A stretch of 64,000 nt of DNA from Chitinophagaceae bacterium (GTDB taxonomy: Bacteria > Bacteroidota > Bacteroidia > Chitinophagales > UBA10324). Below are positions 36,744-45,840 of the stretch, one piece after another (position 1 is the first letter of the stretch; each line of letters begins with the position of its first letter). Both the position numbers and the translations under genes were made by a program. A model generated the notes under the pieces. That model was given only the letters and a program-made list of their open reading frames with translations, did no database searches and was not told where the DNA came from. The stretch lies in NCBI GenBank assembly GCA_016704325.1, contig JADJAG010000008.1, positions 1,116,001 through 1,180,000 on the forward strand. The letters run 5' to 3'.

Positions 36744-38015
36744 TTATGTCAACTGAAATGCTTTTTTTATCCTGGCAACGTAATCCAGCTTTTCCCATGT
36801 AAAGAATTCCACCTCACGGATTTTTGATTTTCCATTTTTTCCAAAATCAATTTTGTCTTTGAAAGGTGTTTTTCCCATATGGCCGTATGCCGCTGTCTTG
36901 CTGTAAATTGGATTGCGGAGTTTTAATCTTTCCACAATGGCATATGGCCGCATATCAAAGATATCATGTACAATAGCTGCAATGTTTCCGTCAGTCATGA
37001 TTTTACCTTTTGCATCTTTCACATTGGTAGTTCCATAAGTGGTAACGTATAAACCAACCGGTTCTGCAACACCTATTGCATAGGCTACCTGCACTAAAAC
37101 CTGGCTGGCCACTCCGGCTGCTACCAGGTTTTTAGCAATATGTCTGACTGCATAAGCAGCCGACCTGTCTACTTTAGATGGATCCTTACCTGAAAAAGCG
37201 CCTCCGCCATGGGCTCCTTTGCCGCCATAGGTATCTACAATTATCTTCCTTCCGGTTAACCCGGTATCGCCATGCGGACCACCGATTACAAATTTTCCAG
37301 TAGGATTGATGTAAAATTTAATATCGTTTCCGAAGAGCTTCGTGATACGTGCCGGAAAACTTTTCTTTACCCTTGGAATCAGGTGTTTTTGAATATCTTC
37401 AGCAATTGTTTTTTGCATCACGGCATCCGTTGCAAAATCATCATGCTGTGCAGAAATTACAATGGCATCTATGCGAAGGGGTTTATGGTCATCGCTGTAT
37501 TCTATCGTTACCTGCGACTTTGCATCGGGCCGAAGGTACTTCATCACTTTTCCCTCACGCCGTATAGCTGATAATTCTTCAAGCAACTTATGCGCAAGAT
37601 CGAGCGCCAGCGGCATATAATTGTCTGTTTCATTGGTAGCATAACCAAACATCATACCCTGGTCACCGGCACCCTGATCTTCCTTTTTCTTCTTGTCAAC
37701 TCCCTGGTTGATATCAGCAGACTGTTCGTGAATTGCGGTAATGATACCGCAGGAATCTGCATCGAACATATATTCAGATTTCGTATAGCCGATATTGCGG
37801 ATTACTTTGCGGGCAACGCGCTGTATGTCAACATACGCGTCTGATTTTACTTCACCACCCACTACCACAAGGCCTGTTGTTACAAAAGTTTCGCATGCCA
37901 CTTTTGCACCGGAATCCAGTTTCAAAAACTCATCGAGTATGGCATCGGATATCTGGTCGGCTACTTTATCAGGATGGCCTTCTGACACGGATTCTGAAGT
38001 GAACAGGTATGACAT
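36744..38015 (-). CDS. metK: S-adenosylmethionine synthetase
   Basis: Makes S-adenosylmethionine from methionine and ATP. 423 residues. Signature pieces: SEGHPDKVADQISDAILDEFL near the start, GAGDQGMMFGYATNETD, VIGGPHGDTGLTGRKIIVDTYGG, and GAFSGKDPSKVDRSAAYA. All are intact. It is longer than the Escherichia coli enzyme and matches other Bacteroidota. A TATCTTCG box (one mismatch) lies 33 bases upstream. Cytosolic; supplies methyl groups and radical SAM enzymes such as HemW. Confidence 0.97.
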   Translation of the reverse strand: MSYLFTSESVSEGHPDKVADQISDAILDEFLKLDSGAKVACETFVTTGLVVVGGEVKSDAYVDIQRVARKVIRNIGYTKSEYMFDADSCGIITAIHEQSADINQGVDKKKKEDQGAGDQGMMFGYATNETDNYMPLALDLAHKLLEELSAIRREGKVMKYLRPDAKSQVTIEYSDDHKPLRIDAIVISAQHDDFATDAVMQKTIAEDIQKHLIPRVKKSFPARITKLFGNDIKFYINPTGKFVIGGPHGDTGLTGRKIIVDTYGGKGAHGGGAFSGKDPSKVDRSAAYAVRHIAKNLVAAGVASQVLVQVAYAIGVAEPVGLYVTTYGTTNVKDAKGKIMTDGNIAAIVHDIFDMRPYAIVERLKLRNPIYSKTAAYGHMGKTPFKDKIDFGKNGKSKIREVEFFTWEKLDYVARIKKAFQLT

Positions 38016-38047
38016 TTATGGGTCGTGATTTTTTTGAAAGAAAGGTG

Positions 38048-38055
38048 CGAAGATA
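38048..38055 (-). promoter_or_regulatory. probable -7 box for metK
   Basis: The minus strand reads TATCTTCG, one mismatch from TAnnTTTG, 33 bases ahead of the metK ATG. Confidence 0.4.
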
Positions 38056-38295
38056 GGTCAGCAAACGGAATTATCCGATTAATATTTATAGCGGGTTGGT
38101 AAATACCGGACTTCGAAATCTGTTCAATTTGCAATAGCTGCCGGAAAAAATTATCCGGATATATAAAAATTTTAGCGCAGGTTCAATTGATTGTGCAGAT
38201 CAAGTAGAATTTCCTGATCTGTAAAAACTGCAACAGATGTATGATCTGTAGGAAAAAATATAGTCGGGCAAATCAAAAAGTCATCGGATAAAAAT

Positions 38296-38303
38296 TACTT
38301 TTG
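38296..38303 (+). promoter_or_regulatory. -7 box for carA
   Basis: TACTTTTG is an exact match and overlaps the in-frame TTG at 38301. The GTG at 38319 lies 16 bases after it, the same arrangement as at the NlpC/P60 gene near 56.9 kb. Confidence 0.5.
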
Positions 38304-38318
38304 CAAAATTCATTTCTT

Positions 38319-39431
38319 GTGAAGATCCCTGCTGTTTTACTATTAGAAGATGGAACCCTTTACCATGGTTTTGGCTGCGGTGCAAGCGGCATTACCACGG
38401 GGGAGATTTGTTTTAATACCGGAATGACGGGCTACCAGGAGATATTCACCGATCCTTCTTATTACGGTCAGTTATTGGTAGCAACGCATGTGCATATCGG
38501 TAACTACGGCATCTATGAAGCAGAATCACAGTCAGCCTCCATAAAGATTGCCGGATTGGTCTGTAAGAGTTTCAACCCTTTTTATTCAAGAAAGATTGCG
38601 GGAAGTTCGATACAGGAATATTTTATAAGGGAAAACAAAGTAGCCATTGAAGGGATTGATACGCGATCGCTGGTACGCCATATTCGAAGCCGCGGCGCTA
38701 TGAATGCCATAATCTCTTCTGAAATCACTGACACTGACACGCTTAAAAAAATACTCTTGGAAGTGCCCTCTATGGCCGGCCTTGAATTGTCTTCGCTGGT
38801 TAGCACTAAAGAATCTTATGAATCCGGCGATCCAAACGCCGTTTGGAAAGTAGCTGCATTAGACCTGGGCATAAAAAGGAATATCGTGGATTGCATGGTA
38901 GCCCGTGGTATGCTGGTTAAAGTTTTTCCGGCAAAAACTACCTACCGGGAAATGAAAGAATGGAGTGCCGATGGGTATTTCATCTCCAATGGGCCAGGTG
39001 ATCCGGCTGTAATGGATTATGCAATTGAAACGGTGAAACAAATTCTTGAGGACAATCAACCATTGTTCGGCATCTGTCTCGGACATCAGTTACTGGCCCT
39101 TGCCAACGACATCCCCACTTTCAAAATGCACCATGGCCATCGCGGTTTGAACCATCCGGTAAAGAATATTATAAGCGGTCGTTGTGAAATTACTTCGCAA
39201 AATCATGGGTTCGGAGTAGACCCGGAAGCGATCAAACAATCCGCTAAAGTGGAAGTAACCCACATCAATCTGAATGATCGCTCAATAGAAGGGCTGCGGT
39301 TAAAAGATAAAAGAGCCTTCTCTGTCCAATATCATCCTGAATCGGCGCCGGGCCCTCATGACAGCCGTTATCTTTTTGATGACTTCTTATTGATGATGCA
39401 GGAGGCGAAGGGTGTTGGGGTGGGTGGTTGA
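38319..39431 (+). CDS. carA: carbamoyl-phosphate synthase small (glutaminase) subunit
   Basis: Releases ammonia from glutamine for carbamoyl phosphate (arginine and pyrimidine synthesis). N-terminal domain motifs: LLLEDGTLYHGFGCG, GEICFNTGMTGYQEIFTDPSY and GIDTRSLVRHIR. The C-terminal class I glutaminase has nucleophile C253 in GICLGHQLLALA and H339/E341 in YHPESAPGPHD. The start is taken as GTG 38319 (370 residues), because the longer TTG start is inside a -7 box. The large subunit carB is not next to it in this window, so the subunits are encoded apart. Confidence 0.95.
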   Translation: MKIPAVLLLEDGTLYHGFGCGASGITTGEICFNTGMTGYQEIFTDPSYYGQLLVATHVHIGNYGIYEAESQSASIKIAGLVCKSFNPFYSRKIAGSSIQEYFIRENKVAIEGIDTRSLVRHIRSRGAMNAIISSEITDTDTLKKILLEVPSMAGLELSSLVSTKESYESGDPNAVWKVAALDLGIKRNIVDCMVARGMLVKVFPAKTTYREMKEWSADGYFISNGPGDPAVMDYAIETVKQILEDNQPLFGICLGHQLLALANDIPTFKMHHGHRGLNHPVKNIISGRCEITSQNHGFGVDPEAIKQSAKVEVTHINLNDRSIEGLRLKDKRAFSVQYHPESAPGPHDSRYLFDDFLLMMQEAKGVGVGG

Positions 39432-39449
39432 AGGGAAGTGATAAGATGA

Positions 39450-39496
39450 TGAATTGTTAAACTGTTGAATTGCTAAATTGTCTAATTGTTAAATGG
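39450..39496. repeat. degenerate AATTGTTAAA-type short repeats
   Basis: A run of near-repeats of GAATTGTTAAACT / GAATTGCTAAATT / TAATTGTTAAATG just after carA. The last unit GTTAAATGGCT recurs at 42135. Low-complexity, non-coding. Confidence 0.55.
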
Positions 39497-39527
39497 CTTA
39501 AGTGTGGTTATGCTATCAGGTTTGCTT

Positions 39528-41129
39528 CTATACATTTTTTAGTTGCGCTATAATTTTTTCGGCAGCTACTCTGCCCGTTTCTGCGCCGCCATTCATAAAT
39601 CCCTGGAAGTCATAGCTGCAGTGTTCGCCGGCAAAATACAAGTTGCCCAGCGTACGGATTGGCGCATCACACATGGTGGTATATTGTCCGACTTTGTATG
39701 ATAAATAACTGCATTTTGAAAATGCATAACCGGGCCAGTACCATCTTTGAAAGTTGCTGTTGAATTGTGCGGCTACTCCGGGAAAAACACCATCGAGTGC
39801 AGGAACATACTGCTTCTGTAAATCTTCCATCGAAATATTGCCGCAATCTAATCCGGCTTTCCCTCCCAAAAAAATAGTATAACCGCCTTTCCCATTATTA
39901 CCGTTTTGCATCTGGGTATGATCATAACCATTCATCATACCATTATCTGAAAAAGCGTAGCCAGCATAACCCTGTTGCCTCCAGACTCTTTCATTCACAC
40001 CAATAAAAATTTTAGAATTGGTACCATAACCCACCTTGTTGATTGCATTGGTTTTCCAATCCGGTAGCGGTAATTTGATATCTACCTCCCGCAACAATGT
40101 GAACGGAATTGTAAGCAGTACAATATCAGCCAGGTTGTCAATTTCTCCTTTTCCTGCAATCTTAAAGGTGAGCCTGTACCGCTGGTCTGCCTGCTGAGTA
40201 ATAGCAGTCAGGAAATATTCTTCCCTGATCTCATCCTGCAACGCTTCACCTAATGCTTCACAGATTTTAAGGTTTCCTCCTTTTACGGCATACCGTTCAT
40301 CACTATCACCATACAATGCCGCCTCCTTTCCATTGCCCGGATCAAAAATCGAGAGCAGGTTAATGGCTGACTGTTCTGAAGCTTCCATACCATATTCGGC
40401 TGTATAGCTGGTATTGATGAATTCTTTAAACCATCCGGTAAGGCCCAGTTTTTCGGTATAGGCCGTTACTGAATAATTGTCCAGCGCCACATCAGCCGGT
40501 GAATGCTTATCGAAAGCAATAAATTCTGATAAGGAATCAATATCCGCCTGGATAATTTCTGCCACCGGATGAAGCGCTTCTACCACATCTTTCATCACAT
40601 ATCGCCTTCCGTCAAAGAAACAGGCAAACTCGTTTAATTCCAATTCACTGGTTGCGCGCCGGTCAATTAACGGAAGATTGAATTTGGTTGCCAGGTTTAG
40701 CATGTCAGTATGGGTGCTGTCTATAAATTCGCCACCCATTTCCGTCCACAATCCATCACCCATCATGCCATCAACCGACATAATTCTTCCCCCAATACGA
40801 GGGCTACCTTCATATATCTGAGCAATGAATCCGGCATTTTTTAAGATGTATGCTGCATGCAAACCGGCAATACCGCCACCAACAATGGCAATAACAGGCT
40901 GAGTCTTATTACTAACAGGCCGGCAGGCTTCGTACAATCCCACCGTACCTATAACAGCCGCTGTTTTACTTACATCCAGGATAAACTTTCTACGGCTGAT
41001 AATGCGCTGTTGCTGTTCACCGGCTAATGATTCGAAATCAACAGTGCCTCTTCTTCTTGCATTAATAGATAGTTGAAATGCATTTCGCAATTGCTTGAGG
41101 GCATGATTTTTCATGGAAGGTATGGACAT
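39528..41129 (-). CDS. FAD-dependent amine oxidase (flavin monoamine oxidase family), Tat-exported
   Basis: 533 residues. A twin-arginine signal (SRRKFILD near 45, then a hydrophobic stretch) marks export of the folded flavoprotein. The FAD-binding Rossmann motif follows (IAIVGGGIAGLHAAYILKNAG), then GGRIMS. The substrate-site half contains GGKAGLDCG, and the FAD-binding end is NLYFAGEHCSYDFQGFMNGGAETGR. It oxidises amines or amino acids; the substrate is not predictable here. The Tat motif starts about 40 residues in, so the n-region is long; a later ATG at 41114 shortens it slightly. Single gene. Confidence 0.88.
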   Translation of the reverse strand: MSIPSMKNHALKQLRNAFQLSINARRRGTVDFESLAGEQQQRIISRRKFILDVSKTAAVIGTVGLYEACRPVSNKTQPVIAIVGGGIAGLHAAYILKNAGFIAQIYEGSPRIGGRIMSVDGMMGDGLWTEMGGEFIDSTHTDMLNLATKFNLPLIDRRATSELELNEFACFFDGRRYVMKDVVEALHPVAEIIQADIDSLSEFIAFDKHSPADVALDNYSVTAYTEKLGLTGWFKEFINTSYTAEYGMEASEQSAINLLSIFDPGNGKEAALYGDSDERYAVKGGNLKICEALGEALQDEIREEYFLTAITQQADQRYRLTFKIAGKGEIDNLADIVLLTIPFTLLREVDIKLPLPDWKTNAINKVGYGTNSKIFIGVNERVWRQQGYAGYAFSDNGMMNGYDHTQMQNGNNGKGGYTIFLGGKAGLDCGNISMEDLQKQYVPALDGVFPGVAAQFNSNFQRWYWPGYAFSKCSYLSYKVGQYTTMCDAPIRTLGNLYFAGEHCSYDFQGFMNGGAETGRVAAEKIIAQLKNV

Positions 41130-41272
41130 CAGAAAAAAAGTTAAGTACGAACTTCCCTGACAATATTGCTAATTTTTAATTCACAACATAGTCTTCCGTC
41201 ATGTATTACTGATTAAGTTTAACGCTCCATTTGCACTGAATAATAAAGAGGTAATAACCTTATAGTATGATT

Positions 41273-42100
41273 TCAGAGTTTTCCACTAAACCTTTGAAAA
41301 CTGCTTTTAAAAAAAATCTCTTTGGGCTTCTCTTCAAAAATTCCAAAAACGGAAGATCCGCTCCCACTCATAGATGCATAAACTGCGCCTGCCGCATAAA
41401 GTTGCTTTTTTATTATTGATACTTCAGAATAGAAACCGGCAACACCTTGTTCAAAATCATTAACGAGTTCTTTCTGCCAATTATAGAGTGGCTGCCGTAG
41501 AAGTCCTTTTAAAGAATCTATTGCATCCGGATCACTTATTTTATGTGCTGTTTTTGCAAACTCACGAAAAGCCCATTCAGTGCTAATAGCAATGTCCGGA
41601 TAAATGAGTTCGATAAAATATTCTGAAAGATCGACAGCAGCATTTTCCATTAGCTCTCCTTTTCCTGTAACAAGCATAGGTTTGTTTTCTATAAAAAAAG
41701 GACAGTCGCTACCCAATTGCAATGCATATGACTTCAACTGATCTGTGTTAAGTTTTAATTTGAAAAGTTCATTCAGCATACTCAAGGTGAAGGCGCCGTC
41801 AGCCGAACCACCACCCAAACCGGCACCCATTGGAATATTCTTTAACAAAGCTATTTTAACAGGAGCTAATGAAAACTCTTTCTGTAATATCCGATATGCC
41901 TTAACACATAAGTTATGTTCTTCGTTGCCGTCTACTTTCAATCCTTCCGATACAAAACTAAATTCATCAGCTACGATTATTTCCAATGCATCGCACCATT
42001 TGACCGGGTAAAAAACAGAAACTAAGTTGTGATAGCCATCTTCCCGTTTATCAAGAATGCGGAGGCCGAGGTTGATCTTGCAGTTGGGGAAAGAGAGCAT
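41273..42100 (-). CDS. ispE: 4-diphosphocytidyl-2-C-methyl-D-erythritol kinase
   Basis: GHMP kinase of the non-mevalonate isoprenoid pathway; phosphorylates CDP-methylerythritol. N-terminal motif PNCKINLGLRILDKREDGYHN, ATP loop PMGAGLGGGSADGAF, and C-terminal SMSGSGSSVFGIF are all as expected. 275 residues is normal. The C-terminus is Phe/Lys-rich and a little shorter than some homologues. No other isoprenoid genes are close. Confidence 0.95.
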   Translation of the reverse strand: MLSFPNCKINLGLRILDKREDGYHNLVSVFYPVKWCDALEIIVADEFSFVSEGLKVDGNEEHNLCVKAYRILQKEFSLAPVKIALLKNIPMGAGLGGGSADGAFTLSMLNELFKLKLNTDQLKSYALQLGSDCPFFIENKPMLVTGKGELMENAAVDLSEYFIELIYPDIAISTEWAFREFAKTAHKISDPDAIDSLKGLLRQPLYNWQKELVNDFEQGVAGFYSEVSIIKKQLYAAGAVYASMSGSGSSVFGIFEEKPKEIFFKSSFQRFSGKL

Positions 42101-42129
42101 GTGTGGTAAGGCAACTGGGCTTGGGTGTG

Positions 42130-42172
42130 AATGGTTAAATGGCTGAATGATTGAATGGTTGAATGGTTGAAG
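42130..42172. repeat. degenerate GAATGGTT-type tandem repeats
   Basis: GAATGGTTAAATGGCTGAAT is followed by ATTGAATGGTTGAATGGTTGAA units, directly upstream of the ispE start. It resembles the runs at 39450-39496 and 177-215. Confidence 0.6.
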
Positions 42173-42239
42173 TTAGATAGCAGAATTTAATCTGATCTTT
42201 TAAATTTTTTCAATCCTCAAACTTCAAATCTCAAATCTC

Positions 42240-43181
42240 TTAATTAAACTTTTCCCTTTTCATCAAATACGGTAATAGCACCGGCCGGAATCCCTGGTTA
42301 ACATCAGCTTCTACTAAATCTATCTTAAACTGTCCGCAGCGGAGTTTCAATTGCTGATAAAAATCCTGCATCTGTTGCACATAACTTTCCTTAACCTGGT
42401 TTGGAGTTAACTTTAACTGCTCCCCGGTTTCGAGGTCAACAAAACGATAGGGCCGGTTTACAAAATCAAAAGCCATTTCCTTTGATTTATCAAGCACATG
42501 AAAAAGAATGACTTCGTGCTTGTTGTGCTTCAGGTGTTGCAGTGCTGAAAAGATTGCCTGGTATTCATTACTGTCTGTGAGCATATTTTCAAACATATCG
42601 CTAAAGATCACCACCATGGAACGGCGATGTAGTTTCTCCGCTACTTCATGCAAGCAGGCCGCTGCAGCGGTTTTCTTCTTTCCAGGCTCCCGATTCATTA
42701 CATGTTGTAATTGTCCCAACAATAACTTGTTGTGAATGGAGCTTGATTTGACATTGCTGTGTTGTTCCACTTTATCAGAAAAAATAGTCAGCCCGAATGC
42801 ATCACGTTGCTTTTTGAGCAGATGCATAACAGATGCGGCTGCTACGCAGGAAAAATCAATCTTCCGCAAACCACTCTGCGATTCTTTGACTTCCGGAAAA
42901 TACATGGATGATGATGCGTCTAATACCAACTGGCAACGGAGATTGGTTTCTTCTTCAAACTTCTTCACATATACCCTATCCGTTCGGGCAAGTACTTTCC
43001 AATCAATATGCCTGGTAGACTCTCCGGGATTGTACAGCCTGTGTTCAGCAAACTCCACAGAAAACCCATGGAAGGGGCTCTTATGCAGGCCAATCAGGAA
43101 GCCTTCAACCACTTGCCTGGCCAATAACTCAAGGTTTTGCAAGCTGCCAAACTCAGTTACGAATTCATTTTGCTGTTCCAC
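42240..43181 (-). CDS. DUF58 domain protein (vWA-like)
   Basis: 313 residues. DUF58 signature GESTRHIDWKVLARTDRVYVKKFEEETN near 55, then a vWA-like segment LVLDASSSMYF with a MIDAS-like DxSxS, and VVIFSDMFEN. Such proteins usually accompany MoxR AAA ATPases as chaperone-like or metal-insertion modules. No MoxR gene is adjacent here, which is less usual. No membrane helix is seen, so it is likely cytosolic. GTG start (EQQNEFVTEFGSLQ). An exact -7 box lies about 120 bases upstream. Confidence 0.87.
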   Translation of the reverse strand: MEQQNEFVTEFGSLQNLELLARQVVEGFLIGLHKSPFHGFSVEFAEHRLYNPGESTRHIDWKVLARTDRVYVKKFEEETNLRCQLVLDASSSMYFPEVKESQSGLRKIDFSCVAAASVMHLLKKQRDAFGLTIFSDKVEQHSNVKSSSIHNKLLLGQLQHVMNREPGKKKTAAAACLHEVAEKLHRRSMVVIFSDMFENMLTDSNEYQAIFSALQHLKHNKHEVILFHVLDKSKEMAFDFVNRPYRFVDLETGEQLKLTPNQVKESYVQQMQDFYQQLKLRCGQFKIDLVEADVNQGFRPVLLPYLMKREKFN

Positions 43182-43303
43182 AGGTATATTGGTTTATGCT
43201 GCTCATTAACGGCAGCTGTTTACATGAATTATTTCAATGAAAATTAAAATCAGCTTACGATTTTTCAGTCATAGTCGAAAGTAATTATTCATTGCCAATT
43301 GCC

Positions 43304-43311
43304 CAAAGTTA
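43304..43311 (-). promoter_or_regulatory. possible -7 box for the DUF58 gene
   Basis: The minus strand reads TAACTTTG, an exact match, 123 bases upstream of the GTG start; this would give a long leader. Confidence 0.35.
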
Positions 43312-43496
43312 ATCCGCTAAAACTAAGTGCATTAAAACCAACTAAAATGACCTGAAATATACCAGTCGGAAATTGAGTACGATATCAATTGTTTGGCGTA
43401 TGTTTATCTTATTGCTAATTGCAGCATTGTATCATCCTGACTTAAGAATCTAAAAAGGGGCAGCTGGTGTTCATAACTCCTACTTTTTTTAGCTCC

Positions 43497-43504
43497 TATT
43501 TTTG
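43497..43504 (+). promoter_or_regulatory. -7 box for the LRR cargo gene
   Basis: TATTTTTG is an exact match and overlaps the TTG at 43502, so that codon is unlikely to be the start. It predicts a leader of about 80 bases to the ATG at 43589. Confidence 0.45.
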
Positions 43505-43588
43505 TTTAAGCTCTGCAATCATTCTATTTTTGAAGACCTAAATCTTTATGGTCGAAGAAATTTTGAGATTCAATCAAAAAAAAGAAAA

Positions 43589-45805
43589 ATGCGAAAACTA
43601 TTACTCTTTATATCCCTGTTTTTGTCGATTTGCTTTAACGCTGCAACCGGTCAAAATATTCCGGATTTAAACTTCAGGCAGGCGATCATTGACATATGTC
43701 CTGATTGCATTAATGTGAATGGGGACCTGCTGCCTCAGGCAAAAACCCTGGATAACCTGAATGTTTCGGGCAAGAGCATTGCAGATCTTTCAGGAGTTGA
43801 AGGATTTACCGGACTTAAGGAATTGTATTGCAATAACAATGACCTGATCACCATCGCTGACTTGCCGGATTCATTGGAACTTCTCTATTGCAGCGATAAC
43901 CAGCTAACCACGCTCCCGGCCATGCTTCCAATAAAACTGGAACAATTCAAATGCGAAAACAATAAGCTCAATGCATTGCCTGCGCTGCCCAATTCACTGT
44001 TGATTCTTTTTTGTTCCGATAACCTGCTTTCCGCCCTTCCGGCTTTGCCGAATAACCTCGATAACCTTACCTGCAACGACAATTTTCTCACGTCATTACC
44101 CCCGCTACCAAACAAATTGACTTCTATACATGTCAATCTTAATCAACTTACAAAGTTACCCGAGTTGCCTAATACCCTAAAGAAATTATTCTGTGAACAA
44201 AATCAATTGCAATCATTGCCCGAGTTACCAGAATCTCTTAAGACCCTGGAAATCAGCGGCAACCCGATTGCCTGCCTGCCTGAATTACCATTTAACATTG
44301 AAGTGATTGGATATGATTTTACCAACATTAATTGTCTTCCTAATTTACCTGCCATATTCCAGGTTGTTTCTCCACTGCCATTGTGCATTAGTGGATTAAG
44401 CAATTGCGCGTTGAATCCTGTTGTAAAAGGAAATGTATTTGTTGACTTTGATGGAGATGGTATTCAGGATGGTACTGACATTGCGTTTCCCGGCATTGCC
44501 GTGAAAGCCAATATTGAAAATTGGGCAGGCTATTCCGACCAGTCAGGTGCTTATGAAATGAGTACCGGATTTAGTACTACCTATTCACTTAGTGTTAGCC
44601 CGCCTCCCGGCAACTATACAGTAAGTCCTGCTGCGCCTTATGTAGTCTCTTTCATTGATACCTCAGGTCAAACAATTGAAAATATCAATTTTGGCATTCA
44701 TCCGGTAACGGATTCACATGATCTTGGTGTAACAATCACATCGGGTCAGATGGTTTCCGGTATTAAGTGCCCTTATTATCTGAGCTACACGAATAAAAGT
44801 CCTTTCACAATCAATGGTTCCATTCAGTTACAACATGATGAAAAAATCACCTTTGTCGGTGCTGACATACCTCCATTTCTGGAAAACGGAACTGTGCTGA
44901 CCTGGACCATTACCGGACTTGCGCCTTTTGCCTCACAAACCATCACTGCAAAATTTGATGTGCCTATTACAGTTGAAGCAGGAACCATGCTTTATTTTTC
45001 TGCACTGGGTGTGATCAGTAGCAATACGGATATTTACCCGGATGATAATACCAGGAGTGATTCAGCAATGGTGGTGAGTACAGGTATCAGCAATTATAAA
45101 ACAACAAACAAGACTGCGATTCTGCCCACCGTATTGATTGGTGGCAATGAAGAAATTGAATATACTATCTTTTTCCAGAACATTGGCACTACTACTGCAC
45201 AACACCTTGATCTGTATGACACACTGAGTAACAATATTGTAGGGGCAACCTTTGAATTACTGGCTATGAGCCATGATGGAGTGCTGTCAATAAAAAATGT
45301 AACCAATAATCCCAGCCATCCATTGGTATTACATTGGGATTTTGATGATATTAAATTACCTGCAAGTTCCAATGATCCTTTTGGAAGTCGCGGCTTCGTA
45401 AAGTTTAAAGCGAAACCACTTTCAACGCTTACACAGGGAAGCAAGATTTTGAATAAGGGCATCATTCAATTCAGTAATGCGACCGTTCCAGTTGTAACCA
45501 ACACTGTAACAACAAATATTATGTATCCTGTTTCAGTTTTTGAGGGTGAAAAGGCAAGCATACAGTTTGAAGCATCGCCAAATCCTTTTACTGATCAACT
45601 TACCTTTAAATGCGTGCTTATTCAACCCGAAGACATAACGTTTTCACTAATCAATACTTTGGGTGTGGTAATCTGGAAGCAGGAAATGAGACAGGCAAGT
45701 CATCAATCTATAACAATAGATCTTCCCTTTATTCCCTCCGGAACCTATATTCTGCAGGCAAAAGGTGAACATATTCTTGCGAGCACGCGGATGATTAAAT
45801 TGTAG
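43589..45805 (+). CDS. T9SS-exported protein with LPx-type leucine-rich repeats, SdrD-B-like and C-terminal sorting domains
   Basis: 738 residues. Signal peptide RKLLLFISLFLSICFNAATGQ. Then about ten 20-21 residue repeats of the form LPxLPxxLxxLxxxxNxL (for example LPELPNTLKKLFCEQNQLQS), the pattern known from YopM/IpaH-type bacterial LRRs. Next an SdrD-B-like domain (VKGNVFVDFDGDGIQDGTD), DUF11-like beta domains (EIEYTIFFQNIGTTTAQHLDLYDTL) and a type A T9SS sorting domain (SPNPFTDQLTF to ILASTRMIKL). The ATG at 43589 is chosen because a signal peptide begins there. Likely surface-bound or secreted. The binding target is unknown. Confidence 0.88.
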   Translation: MRKLLLFISLFLSICFNAATGQNIPDLNFRQAIIDICPDCINVNGDLLPQAKTLDNLNVSGKSIADLSGVEGFTGLKELYCNNNDLITIADLPDSLELLYCSDNQLTTLPAMLPIKLEQFKCENNKLNALPALPNSLLILFCSDNLLSALPALPNNLDNLTCNDNFLTSLPPLPNKLTSIHVNLNQLTKLPELPNTLKKLFCEQNQLQSLPELPESLKTLEISGNPIACLPELPFNIEVIGYDFTNINCLPNLPAIFQVVSPLPLCISGLSNCALNPVVKGNVFVDFDGDGIQDGTDIAFPGIAVKANIENWAGYSDQSGAYEMSTGFSTTYSLSVSPPPGNYTVSPAAPYVVSFIDTSGQTIENINFGIHPVTDSHDLGVTITSGQMVSGIKCPYYLSYTNKSPFTINGSIQLQHDEKITFVGADIPPFLENGTVLTWTITGLAPFASQTITAKFDVPITVEAGTMLYFSALGVISSNTDIYPDDNTRSDSAMVVSTGISNYKTTNKTAILPTVLIGGNEEIEYTIFFQNIGTTTAQHLDLYDTLSNNIVGATFELLAMSHDGVLSIKNVTNNPSHPLVLHWDFDDIKLPASSNDPFGSRGFVKFKAKPLSTLTQGSKILNKGIIQFSNATVPVVTNTVTTNIMYPVSVFEGEKASIQFEASPNPFTDQLTFKCVLIQPEDITFSLINTLGVVIWKQEMRQASHQSITIDLPFIPSGTYILQAKGEHILASTRMIKL

Positions 45806-45840
45806 CTATCAGCATATAATGATTCGTCATGAAGCAAAAT

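Larger units (their letters stand above)
38016..38318. other. divergent intergenic region metK / carA
   Basis: About 300 AT-rich bases carrying the metK and carA promoter boxes. Small hairpins are visible (CCGGA/TCCGG around 38141-38158; GATC repeats around 38200). I looked for SAM-type riboswitch features ahead of metK and saw none. Confidence 0.4.
43182..43588. other. divergent intergenic region DUF58 / LRR cargo gene
   Basis: About 400 AT-rich bases containing one candidate -7 box for each direction (43304-43311 minus, 43497-43504 plus). No terminator, RNA gene or ORF with coding character was seen. Confidence 0.45.

Noticed and set aside
38016..38318. SAM riboswitch ahead of metK
   Set aside because: No conserved core or long leader structure could be traced in the 33 bases between the likely promoter and the ATG or just upstream.
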